DNA of 64,000 nucleotides from an uncultured Clostridia bacterium (GTDB taxonomy: Bacteria > Bacillota > Clostridia > Oscillospirales > Acutalibacteraceae): NCBI GenBank assembly GCA_947585745.1, contig CANPXF010000012.1:1-64000 (forward strand), in the 5' to 3' direction. The notes below the pieces were generated by a model. That model was given only the letters and a program-made list of their open reading frames with translations, did no database searches and had not been told where the DNA came from. This document shows, piece by piece, positions 52,479-62,359 of the stretch; positions within the stretch are counted from its first letter, which is position 1, and every line of letters begins with the position of its first letter. Made by a program: the position numbers and the translations under genes.

Positions 52479-54839
52479 TCACCCTTTTAAAATCCTGTTT
52501 GTAAATTTTTTTAACGATAAAAGCATTAAAATCACAGCGGTTAGTATTGATACGGAAATTACAGTAAATGAGCATAGCGTGTAATTTCCGCAGAAAATCG
52601 CTCCCGCTCTGATTAGCTGATTCGGGAATATCAGAATGCACGGCATTACAAGAGTTATTGTAGAAATAACAAGGGTAAGCATATGATTTTTCAAAAATAT
52701 CGAAAACATCACAATCGCCATAGCGGATAAAGCAACGGCGGAAAAATAACATAACATATTAAGCAAAAACGCGTTTAATACGCTTATTTTTCCGACCGCG
52801 CATTTGAACACGTTTATACAAACTATAGGCGTTCTCAGACTGTTTGCGCCGAAGCTTTTTAAAAAGCTTATAAAATAGGGAGCATAAACGCAGATAAATT
52901 CCGTTATTACAGCGAAAAAAACTATAGAAAGCTTATCAAAATACAGCCTTGATTTTCCGTTGCGTGTCGGTTGAATTAAATTAATCATATTCCTTTTGTA
53001 TTCTACAGTAAAAACAAACGGGACAGAAACAAGCATAAGCAAAATAATCAGAACTAAGCTTACCCACTCTCTTTCAGAATTATTAATAAAATCAGCATAT
53101 AAATTTTCATCAATAAATTTTGCCTCAATACCCTCTGTATTTAACGTTTTAAGCCTTTTATATTGATTATTTACGCGTTCAAACGCACTCCCCTCTGTTT
53201 CAAGTATCCGGTTTATCGTATTTATTAAAACCTCCTTTGTCTGAACGGACAGGCTTTCGTCGTTGTCTATATCCTCAACTCTCATATTAAGCTTTTTAAA
53301 ATACTTATTCTCCCGTTCAATAAATTTTTCTTTATCCGCGGTTAAATCTCCCTCCAGCTTTTCCATATATGCTTTATATGGCACATCGTCGGCGTTTAAG
53401 TACGGATATTCTATCGTATTGAGCGAGGACAATACAGCCAATAAAACTATAACAGCAGAAAATATAAGCATTTTATTAACCCAAAAAAATTTATACCTTT
53501 CTCCGTTAAGAATATGTGCGCTCCCTGTGAAATGAAAACAATCTTTTATTTTAACCAAAGGTCGGGGAAGTACGATTTTTGTTTTCTCATTTGCTTTCAG
53601 ACAATAATATACGCAGGAAATAACCGTTGATAAAATAATTAAAATCGAAAAGACAAGAATATCCAAAGCGTAAACAGAAACAGGCTCGTTAAATATACTT
53701 ATATTTATATATTTTCCTAAAAAACATGAGCTGTCTGAAGCGTAAAAAATATTTATATATTTAAAGTAGTCAGAAAAGGTCGTATTCAAGGCGGAATTAT
53801 ACAGAAAATATTCGGAAGATATAAGCAGAGCTGAAATCAGATATACGAAAGAAGTGTTTGAAAAAATTATAAATAACAGCGCAAAAATCGACGCCGACAA
53901 AAGCATTGAAATTGCCCTGCACAATAAGCTTAACACACAAAACTGTCCGATATTGAGGTTAAGATTACAGTTTTGAAAATCTGATACGGACTGTATCTGA
54001 CGTGTTAAATCAAAATCACCGTACAAATAACCGCTTGCCGTAAAAATCCCCGCAGAAAAGATTACACAAACGAAAAGCGTAATAATAAATAATGCAATAA
54101 ATTTTGCTGAAATTGTTTCTATGCGCCCTTTTTTTGACGAACGGATAAGCCTGTCGGTTAAGCTTTCTTTATCCTGTAAAAAAAGGTAAACACAGGAAAG
54201 GAAAACTATGGCAATTAAAAAATAATCTCCGAACTTATAGCTTAAAGCGCTTGTTACGGGAATATCGTTTCCTATGCTGAGCTTAATTTGTTTTAAGCCT
54301 CTGAAATCCTCGGCGGTTTTAAAAAGATTTCTGTATGAAAAATTATCTTTAAAAACGGAAAATTCCGATTGACTGAACGCGCGTTTATCCATCTCACCGA
54401 TAAATTTCGGGTATGAATTTATATAATTAACCTGCCTTGACAGCTCATAAAAATACGTTTCTCTCTTTTTATCAAAACCGCTTTTATTCAGGCGTTTTGA
54501 CGCGGAATAAGCCCTCGGGTTTTCCTCTTTATACTTATTTAATACGTTGATATATTCCTGCAATTCTTCCTTTGTTTCGGCAAGGGCAGTTTCTCTCATA
54601 ACCGAAAGTATTTCATAAGCCTTTGTTTCTTCTGAAATTTTTTGCTCTGCGGTTTTAAAACTCATTTGAGAAAATCGGTTGATAATTGCCTTATATTCCC
54701 GATTATTGTATATACTGTTTTCAGAAGTCTGCTGTAAAAAACAAAAAAGACCTATATTAAGCAAAAAACACAAACATATCAATATTAAGAATATCTTTTT
54801 TCCCAATACCTTCATCAATTCATAATATATAAGCTTCAT
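52479..54839 (-). CDS. Large ABC-2-type permease
   Basis: 786 residues with about twelve hydrophobic spans in two halves: spans near 12-35, 210-425, then 455-475, 600-620 and 650-780. A soluble extracellular loop lies between the first span and about residue 200, and another between 480 and 590 (coiled, with 'EGDLTADKEKFIERENKYFK'). Two-half architecture suggests a fused ABC-2 dimer. It overlaps the upstream lipoprotein gene by four bases (ATGA). Confidence 0.85.
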   Translation of the reverse strand: MKLIYYELMKVLGKKIFLILICLCFLLNIGLFCFLQQTSENSIYNNREYKAIINRFSQMSFKTAEQKISEETKAYEILSVMRETALAETKEELQEYINVLNKYKEENPRAYSASKRLNKSGFDKKRETYFYELSRQVNYINSYPKFIGEMDKRAFSQSEFSVFKDNFSYRNLFKTAEDFRGLKQIKLSIGNDIPVTSALSYKFGDYFLIAIVFLSCVYLFLQDKESLTDRLIRSSKKGRIETISAKFIALFIITLFVCVIFSAGIFTASGYLYGDFDLTRQIQSVSDFQNCNLNLNIGQFCVLSLLCRAISMLLSASIFALLFIIFSNTSFVYLISALLISSEYFLYNSALNTTFSDYFKYINIFYASDSSCFLGKYINISIFNEPVSVYALDILVFSILIILSTVISCVYYCLKANEKTKIVLPRPLVKIKDCFHFTGSAHILNGERYKFFWVNKMLIFSAVIVLLAVLSSLNTIEYPYLNADDVPYKAYMEKLEGDLTADKEKFIERENKYFKKLNMRVEDIDNDESLSVQTKEVLINTINRILETEGSAFERVNNQYKRLKTLNTEGIEAKFIDENLYADFINNSEREWVSLVLIILLMLVSVPFVFTVEYKRNMINLIQPTRNGKSRLYFDKLSIVFFAVITEFICVYAPYFISFLKSFGANSLRTPIVCINVFKCAVGKISVLNAFLLNMLCYFSAVALSAMAIVMFSIFLKNHMLTLVISTITLVMPCILIFPNQLIRAGAIFCGNYTLCSFTVISVSILTAVILMLLSLKKFTNRILKG

Positions 54840-55747
54840 TTTAAAAGCTCCTGCTTTGCGATAATATTGCCGTTTTTATCAAATGAGATTTTAATTTTAT
54901 ATTTCTCCTTTGTTCCGTCTTTGTAATTTACTGTGATTTTTACCTTATCATTTTCAATATCAGAGTAATCGAAGGTGTTTTTAGTCCTTAGGGCTTTCTG
55001 CTGAGAATTATAAAAAAGCTTTTCATACCTGTATAAAAAGAAATCTTCATCAACGTTCGGACGCGCTTTTACCGTTTTGTTCTGAATAATAATATCGTCG
55101 TCATTTTGCGGTAATAATTTGTTGTTGGCGGTTGAGAGGAGAATATCGGTATAAATTACAGTATCCTTTGTATCGCCTTTAGCTTCAAGATAATATATAT
55201 CGGCTATCTCGCCTGATTTATATAAATTTGAATTTACTGTACCTATCTCCTTGTCTGAATCCTTTCGTTCTCTTGTAATATCAAACATACTCATTCCGTT
55301 AAAATAAACATTTCTTATGTCGTCAAACTGTCCGTTATCCCACCTCCACTCCATATCTCTGTATGGGTCGAAATCCTCCTTAACCACAGCCTTGTCGGGC
55401 TTGTAATAAAACGAAATATATTCAAGTCCTCTGCTAACCTTATTGTACTTCGTGTAATATACGGTTTTCTTATCACTGCCGACCTTTATATTTTTTATAT
55501 TATTTCCCTTGTAGCATATATACAAATTATCGTATGTTTTTTTGCCGTTAAGCTTAAAAACGAGCTTTGAATTTTCAATTTTCTCTTTAGTCTGTTTAAT
55601 GAGCGTATCTCTGTTTTGTTTTAGTAAAACATTATCCTCCGCATTAGTTGACGTTCCTATATAAAGCTCTATTTCATTTTTTCCGCAACCCGACGCAGAC
55701 AAGGCAAGTAAAATTATAAACGTCAGCAAAAAGACATTTTTACTCAT
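54836..55747 (-). CDS. Lipoprotein of the ABC exporter operon
   Basis: About 303 residues (an in-frame ATG six codons earlier, at 55765, is equally possible). The signal peptide ends in the lipobox SASGC. The body is Lys/Asp/Tyr-rich and beta-strand-like ('YNKVSRGLEYISFYYKPD', 'RKDSDKEIGTVNSNLYK'), with no recognised domain. It overlaps both neighbours, so it is an integral part of the operon and probably works on the outer face with the exporter. Confidence 0.7.
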   Translation of the reverse strand: MSKNVFLLTFIILLALSASGCGKNEIELYIGTSTNAEDNVLLKQNRDTLIKQTKEKIENSKLVFKLNGKKTYDNLYICYKGNNIKNIKVGSDKKTVYYTKYNKVSRGLEYISFYYKPDKAVVKEDFDPYRDMEWRWDNGQFDDIRNVYFNGMSMFDITRERKDSDKEIGTVNSNLYKSGEIADIYYLEAKGDTKDTVIYTDILLSTANNKLLPQNDDDIIIQNKTVKARPNVDEDFFLYRYEKLFYNSQQKALRTKNTFDYSDIENDKVKITVNYKDGTKEKYKIKISFDKNGNIIAKQELLK

Positions 55748-56996
55748 ACACAAATACTTTTTCATATTTTAACTCCCGTACGTTTTTTAAAAGCTCCTTT
55801 TTATCTGCTGTGCAAACCGTTGTTTTGCCGTTGTCTGAATTAATCTGAAACCATAAATAATTATCATAAAAATTAATATCTTCAATATAATCCTTTATCT
55901 CGTCGGGAACTTTTACCTTTGAAATGTTTTCTCCTTTTCTGTTATAAACAGCGATTGTTTTCTGATTATCTGTTTGTGAATTTTCAAAAACCGAAAACTG
56001 GTTATAAACGTAAAAATAAGTATCATCGCAGTAAATTTTATTATCATTTTTAAAATCAAATACTGTCCTTGCGTTTTTACCGTTTAAATCCGACAGACAT
56101 GCGTGTTTGATTTTTTTATTTTTATCAACATAATACCCCAAAAGCTTATTACCGTAAAAACCCGTAAACTCGTAGTCGTCATACGGCTCTATGACATCTG
56201 CCTTTCCGTCAGACAGTCTGTATCTTACAATTTTTCTGACGGACGCTTCACTGCCTTTTATCTCCTTTCCTTTGACAACCCTTTCATACGCCTTTTTGTT
56301 GTTAAACCCGCTCAGCGTTACATACATATATCCGTCATATATATTTCTTAAGCTTCCCTCACCGCCGTATATTTCCATAGTTTCCGCGAAATCTATAAAC
56401 TTGCTTTCTTCTTTTGAGTTTAAATTAATTTTATAGAAACATCCCGATTGAGTATATTCTTTGTTTAAAGATTCATCAAATTTTATATTAGTCTGATAAT
56501 ACAAATACCCATCATATAAAAACCAATCAACTATATCCTTATTTTTAAAAGTAAAAACAATTTCCCGTTTTGAACCGTCGAGAGAAAGCCTTTTGAGATA
56601 CAGATTATTTTGCTTGTCCTTATCACCGCTTAAATCCGTTGCCATATAATAGATTTTTCCGTCATAAATCTGAAAATTATCCAAACAAAGATACATATCT
56701 GAAATTTTAGCGTTACAATCAGGATATTCGCCGTTATGAAGGCAGTTGCTTTTATCACAGAGCGGTGTTGATTTCATTGTATCTTTATCCGTGAAAATTA
56801 TATTTTTATCTACTAAATTATAATATCCGCCGTCTGATTTCTGCGTTAGGGTGTGTATTCCGTCAACCTTAAACATATATTGAAAATCAGGCATAGTTTT
56901 GCTCGAAAGCTCTGTATTTTCAGTCTTTTCCGCGCAAGACGAAAAAGTCAGGCACAATATTATAAGGCATATCATTGATAAAACATTTCTTTTCAT
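55740..56996 (-). CDS. Beta-propeller-like lipoprotein with Cys/His motif
   Basis: 418 residues. A lipobox (FSSC) is followed near residue 85 by CDKSNCLHNGEYPDC, a Cys-x4-Cys-x-His...Cys pattern common in clostridial propeller lipoproteins. Repeated 'IYDGKIYYMATD', 'LYDGYLYYQTN', 'IYDGYMYVTLS' and 'FYGNKLLGYYV' units suggest a WD40/DUF5050-like propeller. First gene of the operon; the surface ligand is unknown. It overlaps the next lipoprotein by eight bases. Confidence 0.75.
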   Translation of the reverse strand: MKRNVLSMICLIILCLTFSSCAEKTENTELSSKTMPDFQYMFKVDGIHTLTQKSDGGYYNLVDKNIIFTDKDTMKSTPLCDKSNCLHNGEYPDCNAKISDMYLCLDNFQIYDGKIYYMATDLSGDKDKQNNLYLKRLSLDGSKREIVFTFKNKDIVDWFLYDGYLYYQTNIKFDESLNKEYTQSGCFYKINLNSKEESKFIDFAETMEIYGGEGSLRNIYDGYMYVTLSGFNNKKAYERVVKGKEIKGSEASVRKIVRYRLSDGKADVIEPYDDYEFTGFYGNKLLGYYVDKNKKIKHACLSDLNGKNARTVFDFKNDNKIYCDDTYFYVYNQFSVFENSQTDNQKTIAVYNRKGENISKVKVPDEIKDYIEDINFYDNYLWFQINSDNGKTTVCTADKKELLKNVRELKYEKVFVYE

Positions 56997-57192
56997 AATA
57001 ATTTCTCCATATCATTTATTGCTTCTACTTTATATACGATTTACATAAATAAAAAGTTCGCTTTTCTGTAAATTTTTTATAAATGATTATTTGTAATATA
57101 TATTTTATAAATTATGTCTTATAGAGAGAATTAAAAATTATACCCTTATTATAGTGTTAAAAAATCGCAAAAAAGTTTCATTTTCCTATAAA

Positions 57193-57225
57193 AATTGCGT
57201 CTTTAGCTAAAGACGCAATTCTCTT
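57193..57225 (-). terminator. Terminator after the minus-strand gene at 57.4 kb
   Basis: AATTGCGTCTTTA/TAAAGACGCAATT, a 13-bp stem with a minimal loop; minus-strand sequence continues TTTTATAGG. It lies between the 57380 gene and the ABC operon. Confidence 0.75.
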
Positions 57226-57263
57226 TTCTGCCAAAATCGTTCGTTACGGCAGTAATTAAAATT

Positions 57264-57379
57264 TCATTGTTTTTTATACTCATTATCATTGGAGTTTGTC
57301 CCGCTTACAATGTGATGATACTGATTCCCTATTCTCGTCAATTCTATAGTTTTAACAGAAAATAACCATTTTCATATTA
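57264..57379 (-). other. Coding-like leftover downstream of a membrane protein gene
   Basis: On the minus strand the sequence just after the stop at 57380 reads, in another frame, as about 35 residues (KWLFSVKTIELTRIGNQYHH, then IVSGTNSNDNEYKKQ) before a stop. It has no start codon or ribosome binding site. It is most simply the 3' end of a lost gene. Confidence 0.25.
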
Positions 57380-57805
57380 TTAGCTTTCAGCTTTATTATC
57401 ACTTTCTTTAGAACGTTTATTTTTTATCAGAATAATTACTTGATGTATAACTATTCCGACAACAACAAAACCTGCTGATATTGTATAGAAATATTTTAAA
57501 ATCATATATGTCCAAATATCCGGTGAATATCCACTATATCTTAAAAAATAATCTTCAATATAAGTAATAATAAAACGGTAACTTATAAATAACGAAATAA
57601 CACAGGGGAAAACTCTCCAAATGTTAATAATTGAATTGCTTTTTATAGAAAAATATATGCTTCCCGCTAAAAGATAAAATGGAACAATAATCAGAAAATA
57701 TAAAGGTGAAATTAGCGAATTTTCATTATACAACGCGATAACAGGTAAAATTTGTAAAGGTATTGATATTATGTAAAATATTACTTCTAAGATAATTTTT
57801 TTCAT
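57380..57805 (-). CDS. Small membrane protein
   Basis: About 141 residues with four hydrophobic spans (about 3-23, 30-52, 65-85, 105-130). Start at 57805 with GGAG upstream. No family recognised. It could be a membrane-type immunity or resistance protein, given its location at the edge of the Rhs remnant region, but this is only context. Confidence 0.6.
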   Translation of the reverse strand: MKKIILEVIFYIISIPLQILPVIALYNENSLISPLYFLIIVPFYLLAGSIYFSIKSNSIINIWRVFPCVISLFISYRFIITYIEDYFLRYSGYSPDIWTYMILKYFYTISAGFVVVGIVIHQVIILIKNKRSKESDNKAES

Positions 57806-57944
57806 AGCTTCTCCTCTCATTTAATTATAAAAAATAATATGGAGCAATCATAAATATACGAATATACCATGGTTGACTGTAATAATTCTTATATGTTTTT
57901 TAATTTGCAAGCGATATATGCCTTACTTTGAATAGTCATTATAT

Positions 57945-58829
57945 TTACACATCACTATATTTATTTTTTTCTACAATATATTTTCCGTCAACAAATTTAA
58001 GTGTATGATTTTGCCAATCAATATAACATTCAATGACTAAATCTTCAAGATACCTCCAACTGTATTTTTCCCAATCATTCCAGGGAAAAACTGTTTTTCC
58101 GGAAATAATGTCATTGCCAATAAAAATAAATCTTTTTGGGGAATATTCACTCTTTTTGTACATATCCATTATTAATTTTAAAACCGGAGGTCTCTTATCA
58201 TCAAAGAAAAATCTTTCGTGCACATCCATATTTAATGGTTTGAGCCCTTGTATTTCTCTTAAAACCGGAATTTCATCAAACACTTTATTGAAAACCTGAA
58301 TGACAGAACAAGGATATTTTTTACTGCCCTCGGGCTTAGTGTTACCAATTTTTTGTAATAAAACATATTTATGTTTAAGTCCATAGCATGCATATTCATC
58401 TTTTATAAACTGAAAAGCATATACATCCCCCACATTCCATGGATTATGAACAAAATTATGAGGATTTATAATTTTTTTTGGTTTTGGCATCGGCGATAAG
58501 ATTTTACTCTTAAGTTTAAGAATATTTTTTTGAAAATTCACCGCTCCCTTTGGATTTTCCTCCCACAAATCAACACCGCCATTATTATCAATCCAATAAA
58601 TTGCTTTGTCCTTAACCTCAGGCATAAGCCGCCCGTATCTCCACTGCAAATCAGCAATAGCATACCAAACTAATGGTTCCTCATCGGTACCAAGGTATTC
58701 ATCATACTCTTTCATTAACTTCATATATGCCTTTTCAATATCAAGAGTTTCGTATATGAGTTCTTGATATGAATCTCTAACGTCTGTAGTCGTATCATTT
58801 CCGTATAAATGTGAGCTCCAAATTCCCAT
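57945..58829 (-). CDS. DUF4259-like immunity-type protein
   Basis: 294 residues. The N-terminal 110 residues ('MGIWSSHLYGNDTTTDVRDSY' start and 'PLVWYAIADLQWRYGRLMPE') match DUF4259-like proteins, cytoplasmic and often encoded near secreted polymorphic toxins. The C-terminal half ('VHNPWNVGDVYAFQFIKDEYA...') is a separate module. The start has AGGGGAT upstream. It sits between decayed Rhs fragments, consistent with an immunity gene that outlived its toxin; that role is inferred. Confidence 0.65.
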   Translation of the reverse strand: MGIWSSHLYGNDTTTDVRDSYQELIYETLDIEKAYMKLMKEYDEYLGTDEEPLVWYAIADLQWRYGRLMPEVKDKAIYWIDNNGGVDLWEENPKGAVNFQKNILKLKSKILSPMPKPKKIINPHNFVHNPWNVGDVYAFQFIKDEYACYGLKHKYVLLQKIGNTKPEGSKKYPCSVIQVFNKVFDEIPVLREIQGLKPLNMDVHERFFFDDKRPPVLKLIMDMYKKSEYSPKRFIFIGNDIISGKTVFPWNDWEKYSWRYLEDLVIECYIDWQNHTLKFVDGKYIVEKNKYSDV

Positions 58830-58961
58830 AAATTTATCCCCTAATTATATTGAAATTTTGTTGACAAATCAGCTTAAATTCCAAATGAGGCTTTCAAAGC
58901 TAATCTTACAAACAAATTATTTCCGACAATGTTCTGTTAAATAACTAAAACATACCAATAT

Positions 58962-59944
58962 TCAGATGTCTATTTTTTCAACAATATCATTTTTATAATC
59001 GACGCGAAAAACATTACCTTCTAAGTCATCCAAATATATCCACTTATTATCAAAAATATAAATTCTTTTAGTTTTTAAATCAGTAAGCTTAACAGGCTTT
59101 TCCTTATTATCCAAATATAAAATACCGTCAGCCACAAAATAAAACTTATTGTTCCACGAATTAACACAAGTTATTTCTTTATCACTCACTAAATGATGTG
59201 TTTTATCCTTTAAAGAGAAGCGGTACAATCCATCGGGAGCTATTCTATCTTCATCCTCGTCGCAATAATAATCATAATACACATAATCTCCGCATACAGA
59301 AAATACATTATTATTTCCATTATCTGCGAGTTCATCAATAAATTCGGGCTCCATATTCGGAGTTTTTAGACTGTAATAATAAAGCCCGCCCTCATCGCTT
59401 TGTATATATATTGTTTCATCAACGGGATAAAATCGATAGATACCTTTATTTAATTTAATCACATAATCTTTTCCCTTGTAGTTTACATTAAGCTTTTTGT
59501 TGCTTTTATAATAAATTTTTATGTCGTCTGACAAATAGTAAACATTACTGCGATTTATATCAATATCACTTTTTACAAATTCGCCGTTCTCATTATTATA
59601 CACGGACAAAATATCATCATCCTCTAAAAAGCTGTATATCCTATTGTTATATTCGTAAAAACCATTTATATAAAAAGTGAAATTGTCTTATCAGATAACA
59701 TATCCGTTTTACCATTGTCGGTGAATTTATATGCGTTCATCACTGCTTTCTTAGGATACATATTGCTATAATAATATAAAGTATTTTCACAATACGATAT
59801 ATTCCCTCCCGCAAGGAGATTGTTGAAACCGTTTTCAACTGCTTTTTCTTTAAAAGATTTTGCTGTTTTATAATTATTACAACTGCAAAATAAACACATT
59901 GTAAGAAATATTGATACAGTAATCTTCAGAATTTTAATTTTCAT
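58962..59944 (-). pseudogene. Propeller lipoprotein, frameshifted
   Basis: The start (MKIKILKITVSIFLTMCLFC) is a lipoprotein signal peptide with lipobox FCSC. The frame stops near 59666, and the rest of the protein (from 59609 down, beginning 'SVYNNENGEFVKSDIDINRS') is in another frame. The frames meet at a run of five A on the plus strand (59672-59676); one more base there would restore a single product of about 326 residues with propeller-like repeats (DDIKIYYKSN, GLYYYSLKTP, NKFYFVADG). It may be phase-variable, decayed, or a sequencing error. A partial second copy lies at 62360-62616. Confidence 0.75.
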
Positions 59945-60120
59945 AATGTTTCCTCATTTGCTCCAAAATTCCCTTTATATGCAAAATGAATTTTTTATCA
60001 AACACATAATCCAAAACACCGTAAATGTGCGAAATGTGTTTTTCATTTTCTTTTATTCTTAATTTCTTATTTCATATTTAACAATTAAATATTTGTTTTA
60101 TCCATCCAACCATTCAAACA

Positions 60121-60480
60121 TTTTATAATTAAGACTACGTTGCCTTCGCTGTCGTACTGGAAGTACATTACAGAGGCGCCTTTTTCACGGCTATCATATT
60201 ATCATTAGTATCATAATAATAATATATTTTATAATTAGAATCTTCCTTGCCTGTACGCAGTCCGTCAGCATTGTAAGAATATGTTACAGTATCATCGGAG
60301 GTTTTCAACTTGTAGAGCTGTCTGCCCACAAGCCACTCCATAGTCATTCCGTCTCGGTAGGTTTTGGGGTTGCCAATATTATCTTAAGTTATAGTCTGAC
60401 CATTATACGAGGTAAGCTTATCTCCCCAGTTGCTGTCGCCGTAGGTATAAGTATTAGTTTTCTTGTTTGTTTTCTTTTGT
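60121..60480 (-). pseudogene. Rhs/YD-repeat protein remnant 1
   Basis: On the minus strand it reads 'TNTYTYGDSNWGDKLTSYNG', 'QTIT(stop)DNIGNP', 'YRDGMTMEWLVGRQLYKLKT', 'SYNADGLRTGK', then in the next frame 'GASVMYFQYDSEGNVV'. These are textbook Rhs core repeats (TY.YGD..W.DKLTSYNG..ITYD.IGNP..YRDGM...W..GR.L). There is a TAT-to-TAA stop within ITYD and a one-base frameshift before GASVMYF, so no full Rhs protein can be made. It lies between two lipoprotein genes. Confidence 0.85.
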
Positions 60481-60502
60481 GTAATAATAACTAAAATTTT
60501 TA

Positions 60503-61339
60503 TCAATCTTTATTATCAATAGCTTTTAAGAAATCCTTTACTGTTACATTATCAGCATGGTGTAGTTCATAACAAGTGTCGCTGTTTTCCAATTGAGAGC
60601 CTTTTATTGCCAGTCTTTCTGTGTATAGTTCGCCTTTATCTATATACACATTAAACCATATATCACTGCTTTTATCTTTCTTTTCATCAAAGTAATGCAC
60701 AGTATACTTTGGTTTACCTAAATGACTTCCCTCCGGTAGCACTGTATAAAAATTATATGCATCCATAATTGTAGTAGAGTCTTTTCTTGTATCTGCTGTA
60801 ATTCTTGTGATTTCTTTTTTCGTCTTAAAGTCCAAAACAGCAAGATAAGCAGACACTTGGTTCTTTGTTTCTTGACTTACAGTTGCATCGATATCAATTG
60901 TTTCGGTAATATTATCCGAATCATAATCATTAATTATTTTCATAAATTCAGCAGGAGAAACCTTTGTGCATTTGCGTAGGGCATCCGATATATTCATTTC
61001 TTCTGAATATGCTTCTTTTGCAACAATGTCACGAATGTATAATTCGTCATTTTCTATGTATACATTGTACCAATTATCATAAGACGGCTCTTTCACATTT
61101 GCCTCGTGCACAATATATTTGGGAGTTTCATTGATTTTATCTTTTGTTACATCACTATAATTACTTGCATCTAAGAGGACATTCACTCTTTCCTCGTTAT
61201 GAGCGAAATAAAAGCTTGTCACTACTTCTCCTGTAATACCGTCTGCAATCTCAATATAGTTAAGTTCTTCAGTTGAATTACACCCCATAAGTGAAGTTAA
61301 TAAAACTAATAATAAACCTAAACAACATATTTTTTTCAT
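60503..61339 (-). CDS. Lipoprotein with internal duplication
   Basis: 278 residues. A signal peptide (MKKICCLGLLLVLLTSLMGC) has lipobox LMGC. The body consists of two related halves: residues about 30-135 (TPKYIVHEANVK, WYNVYIENDELYIRDI, KVSPAEFMKII) and about 165-275 (GKPKYTVHYFDEK, WFNVYIDKGELYTERL, NVTVKDFLKAI). It is intact and directly upstream of the Rhs remnant on the same strand. Function unknown; a surface immunity lipoprotein is a possibility from context only. Confidence 0.7.
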   Translation of the reverse strand: MKKICCLGLLLVLLTSLMGCNSTEELNYIEIADGITGEVVTSFYFAHNEERVNVLLDASNYSDVTKDKINETPKYIVHEANVKEPSYDNWYNVYIENDELYIRDIVAKEAYSEEMNISDALRKCTKVSPAEFMKIINDYDSDNITETIDIDATVSQETKNQVSAYLAVLDFKTKKEITRITADTRKDSTTIMDAYNFYTVLPEGSHLGKPKYTVHYFDEKKDKSSDIWFNVYIDKGELYTERLAIKGSQLENSDTCYELHHADNVTVKDFLKAIDNKD

Positions 61340-61370
61340 AGTAAAACCTCCTATAGATTTATAATACTAA

Positions 61371-61655
61371 CTATTTTTTATAAGACAAAGCATACTTTAT
61401 AGTTTTTGACCAATTGAGTGTTGCATACTGCTTACTAACCGACAAAGCAAAAGCACCCTTATTGCTATTTTTCTTTTTATAACTAACCTTTTCATTACTA
61501 TATTTGTAATATAAATAACATAGTCCACCTGGTACCAAAGAATCTTTAACATCTTTCATCTTAAATGCCTTTAGAGTTTTCTCGTTTTTATCCATATACC
61601 TATAATTAAAGCAACTGCAATTAAAACCTGGAGAATCTCGAGAAGTTGAGGCCAT
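61371..61655 (-). CDS. Uncertain hypothetical protein or gene fragment
   Basis: An open frame that may start at ATG 61655 (MASTSRDSPGFNCSCFNYRY, about 94 residues, ending in a Lys-rich tail). The same frame continues upstream without start or ribosome binding site, into the end of the preceding gene. No family recognised. It could be the remnant of a toxin C-terminus or an unrelated small gene. Confidence 0.3.
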   Translation of the reverse strand: MASTSRDSPGFNCSCFNYRYMDKNEKTLKAFKMKDVKDSLVPGGLCYLYYKYSNEKVSYKKKNSNKGAFALSVSKQYATLNWSKTIKYALSYKK

Positions 61656-61746
61656 TACATAAAGCGTACGATAAAAATACGTTATCTTATCTCCGTCTAA
61701 ATAAAAATAATCAATAATAATATATTTTATAAAGTGACGTAAGTAA

Positions 61747-62298
61747 TTAAAATAAAACCTTATATGCTTCCAAAAAGATTTTCGCTTGTCCATCAGGATT
61801 TGCCGATTTAGTAAAATCATATGTATACCAAGAATATTCGTAATCGTTTATTATAATTGGAATGTCCTTGAATTTCGGTTCTTCCGAATGAATTTCACGT
61901 GCAATTTCAGATAATAATGATGCCAGTTCCCAATAACCGTTAGGTCCTTTGCCGATGTATTCCATTTCATCATCATACATCTCTGCTTCATCTTCATAGC
62001 CAATTTTTTCTATACCTTTTTCCTTGTACCAATTCATCAATAAATCTGCCAGCTCATTCTTTTTATACGAATCAATAATTACCTCCTCACGGTCATCATC
62101 CCAAAAAGCAATATTCCATCTCTCTTCATCAAATTCAGAATCAGCTTCACACTCCGCTTCAGTATTATACAAAACGGTAAAACTCGGCAGGGATAATTCT
62201 TCATCAAAATTTATCAGAAATGATATTGCATATATATCACGGTCATTCCAAGCTTCTATAATTGATAAAATTTTCTTTTTTAAAATTTGTTTAAACAT
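61747..62298 (-). CDS. DUF4303-like immunity-type protein
   Basis: 183 residues, acidic, no signal peptide. 'WNDRDIYAISFLINFDEELS' and 'LPSFTVLYNTEAECEADSEF' then 'ERWNIAFWDDDREEVI' resemble the N-terminal part of DUF4303/SMI1-type proteins associated with toxin immunity loci. AAAGGAG upstream supports the start at 62298. It appears intact. Placement within Rhs debris suggests an immunity gene, but the family match is only approximate. Confidence 0.55.
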   Translation of the reverse strand: MFKQILKKKILSIIEAWNDRDIYAISFLINFDEELSLPSFTVLYNTEAECEADSEFDEERWNIAFWDDDREEVIIDSYKKNELADLLMNWYKEKGIEKIGYEDEAEMYDDEMEYIGKGPNGYWELASLLSEIAREIHSEEPKFKDIPIIINDYEYSWYTYDFTKSANPDGQAKIFLEAYKVLF

Positions 62299-62359
62299 TG
62301 CTTTCTCCTTTTATCCCTCAAATACATTTGTTTAATTTTATCAAACACATATAATTTAA

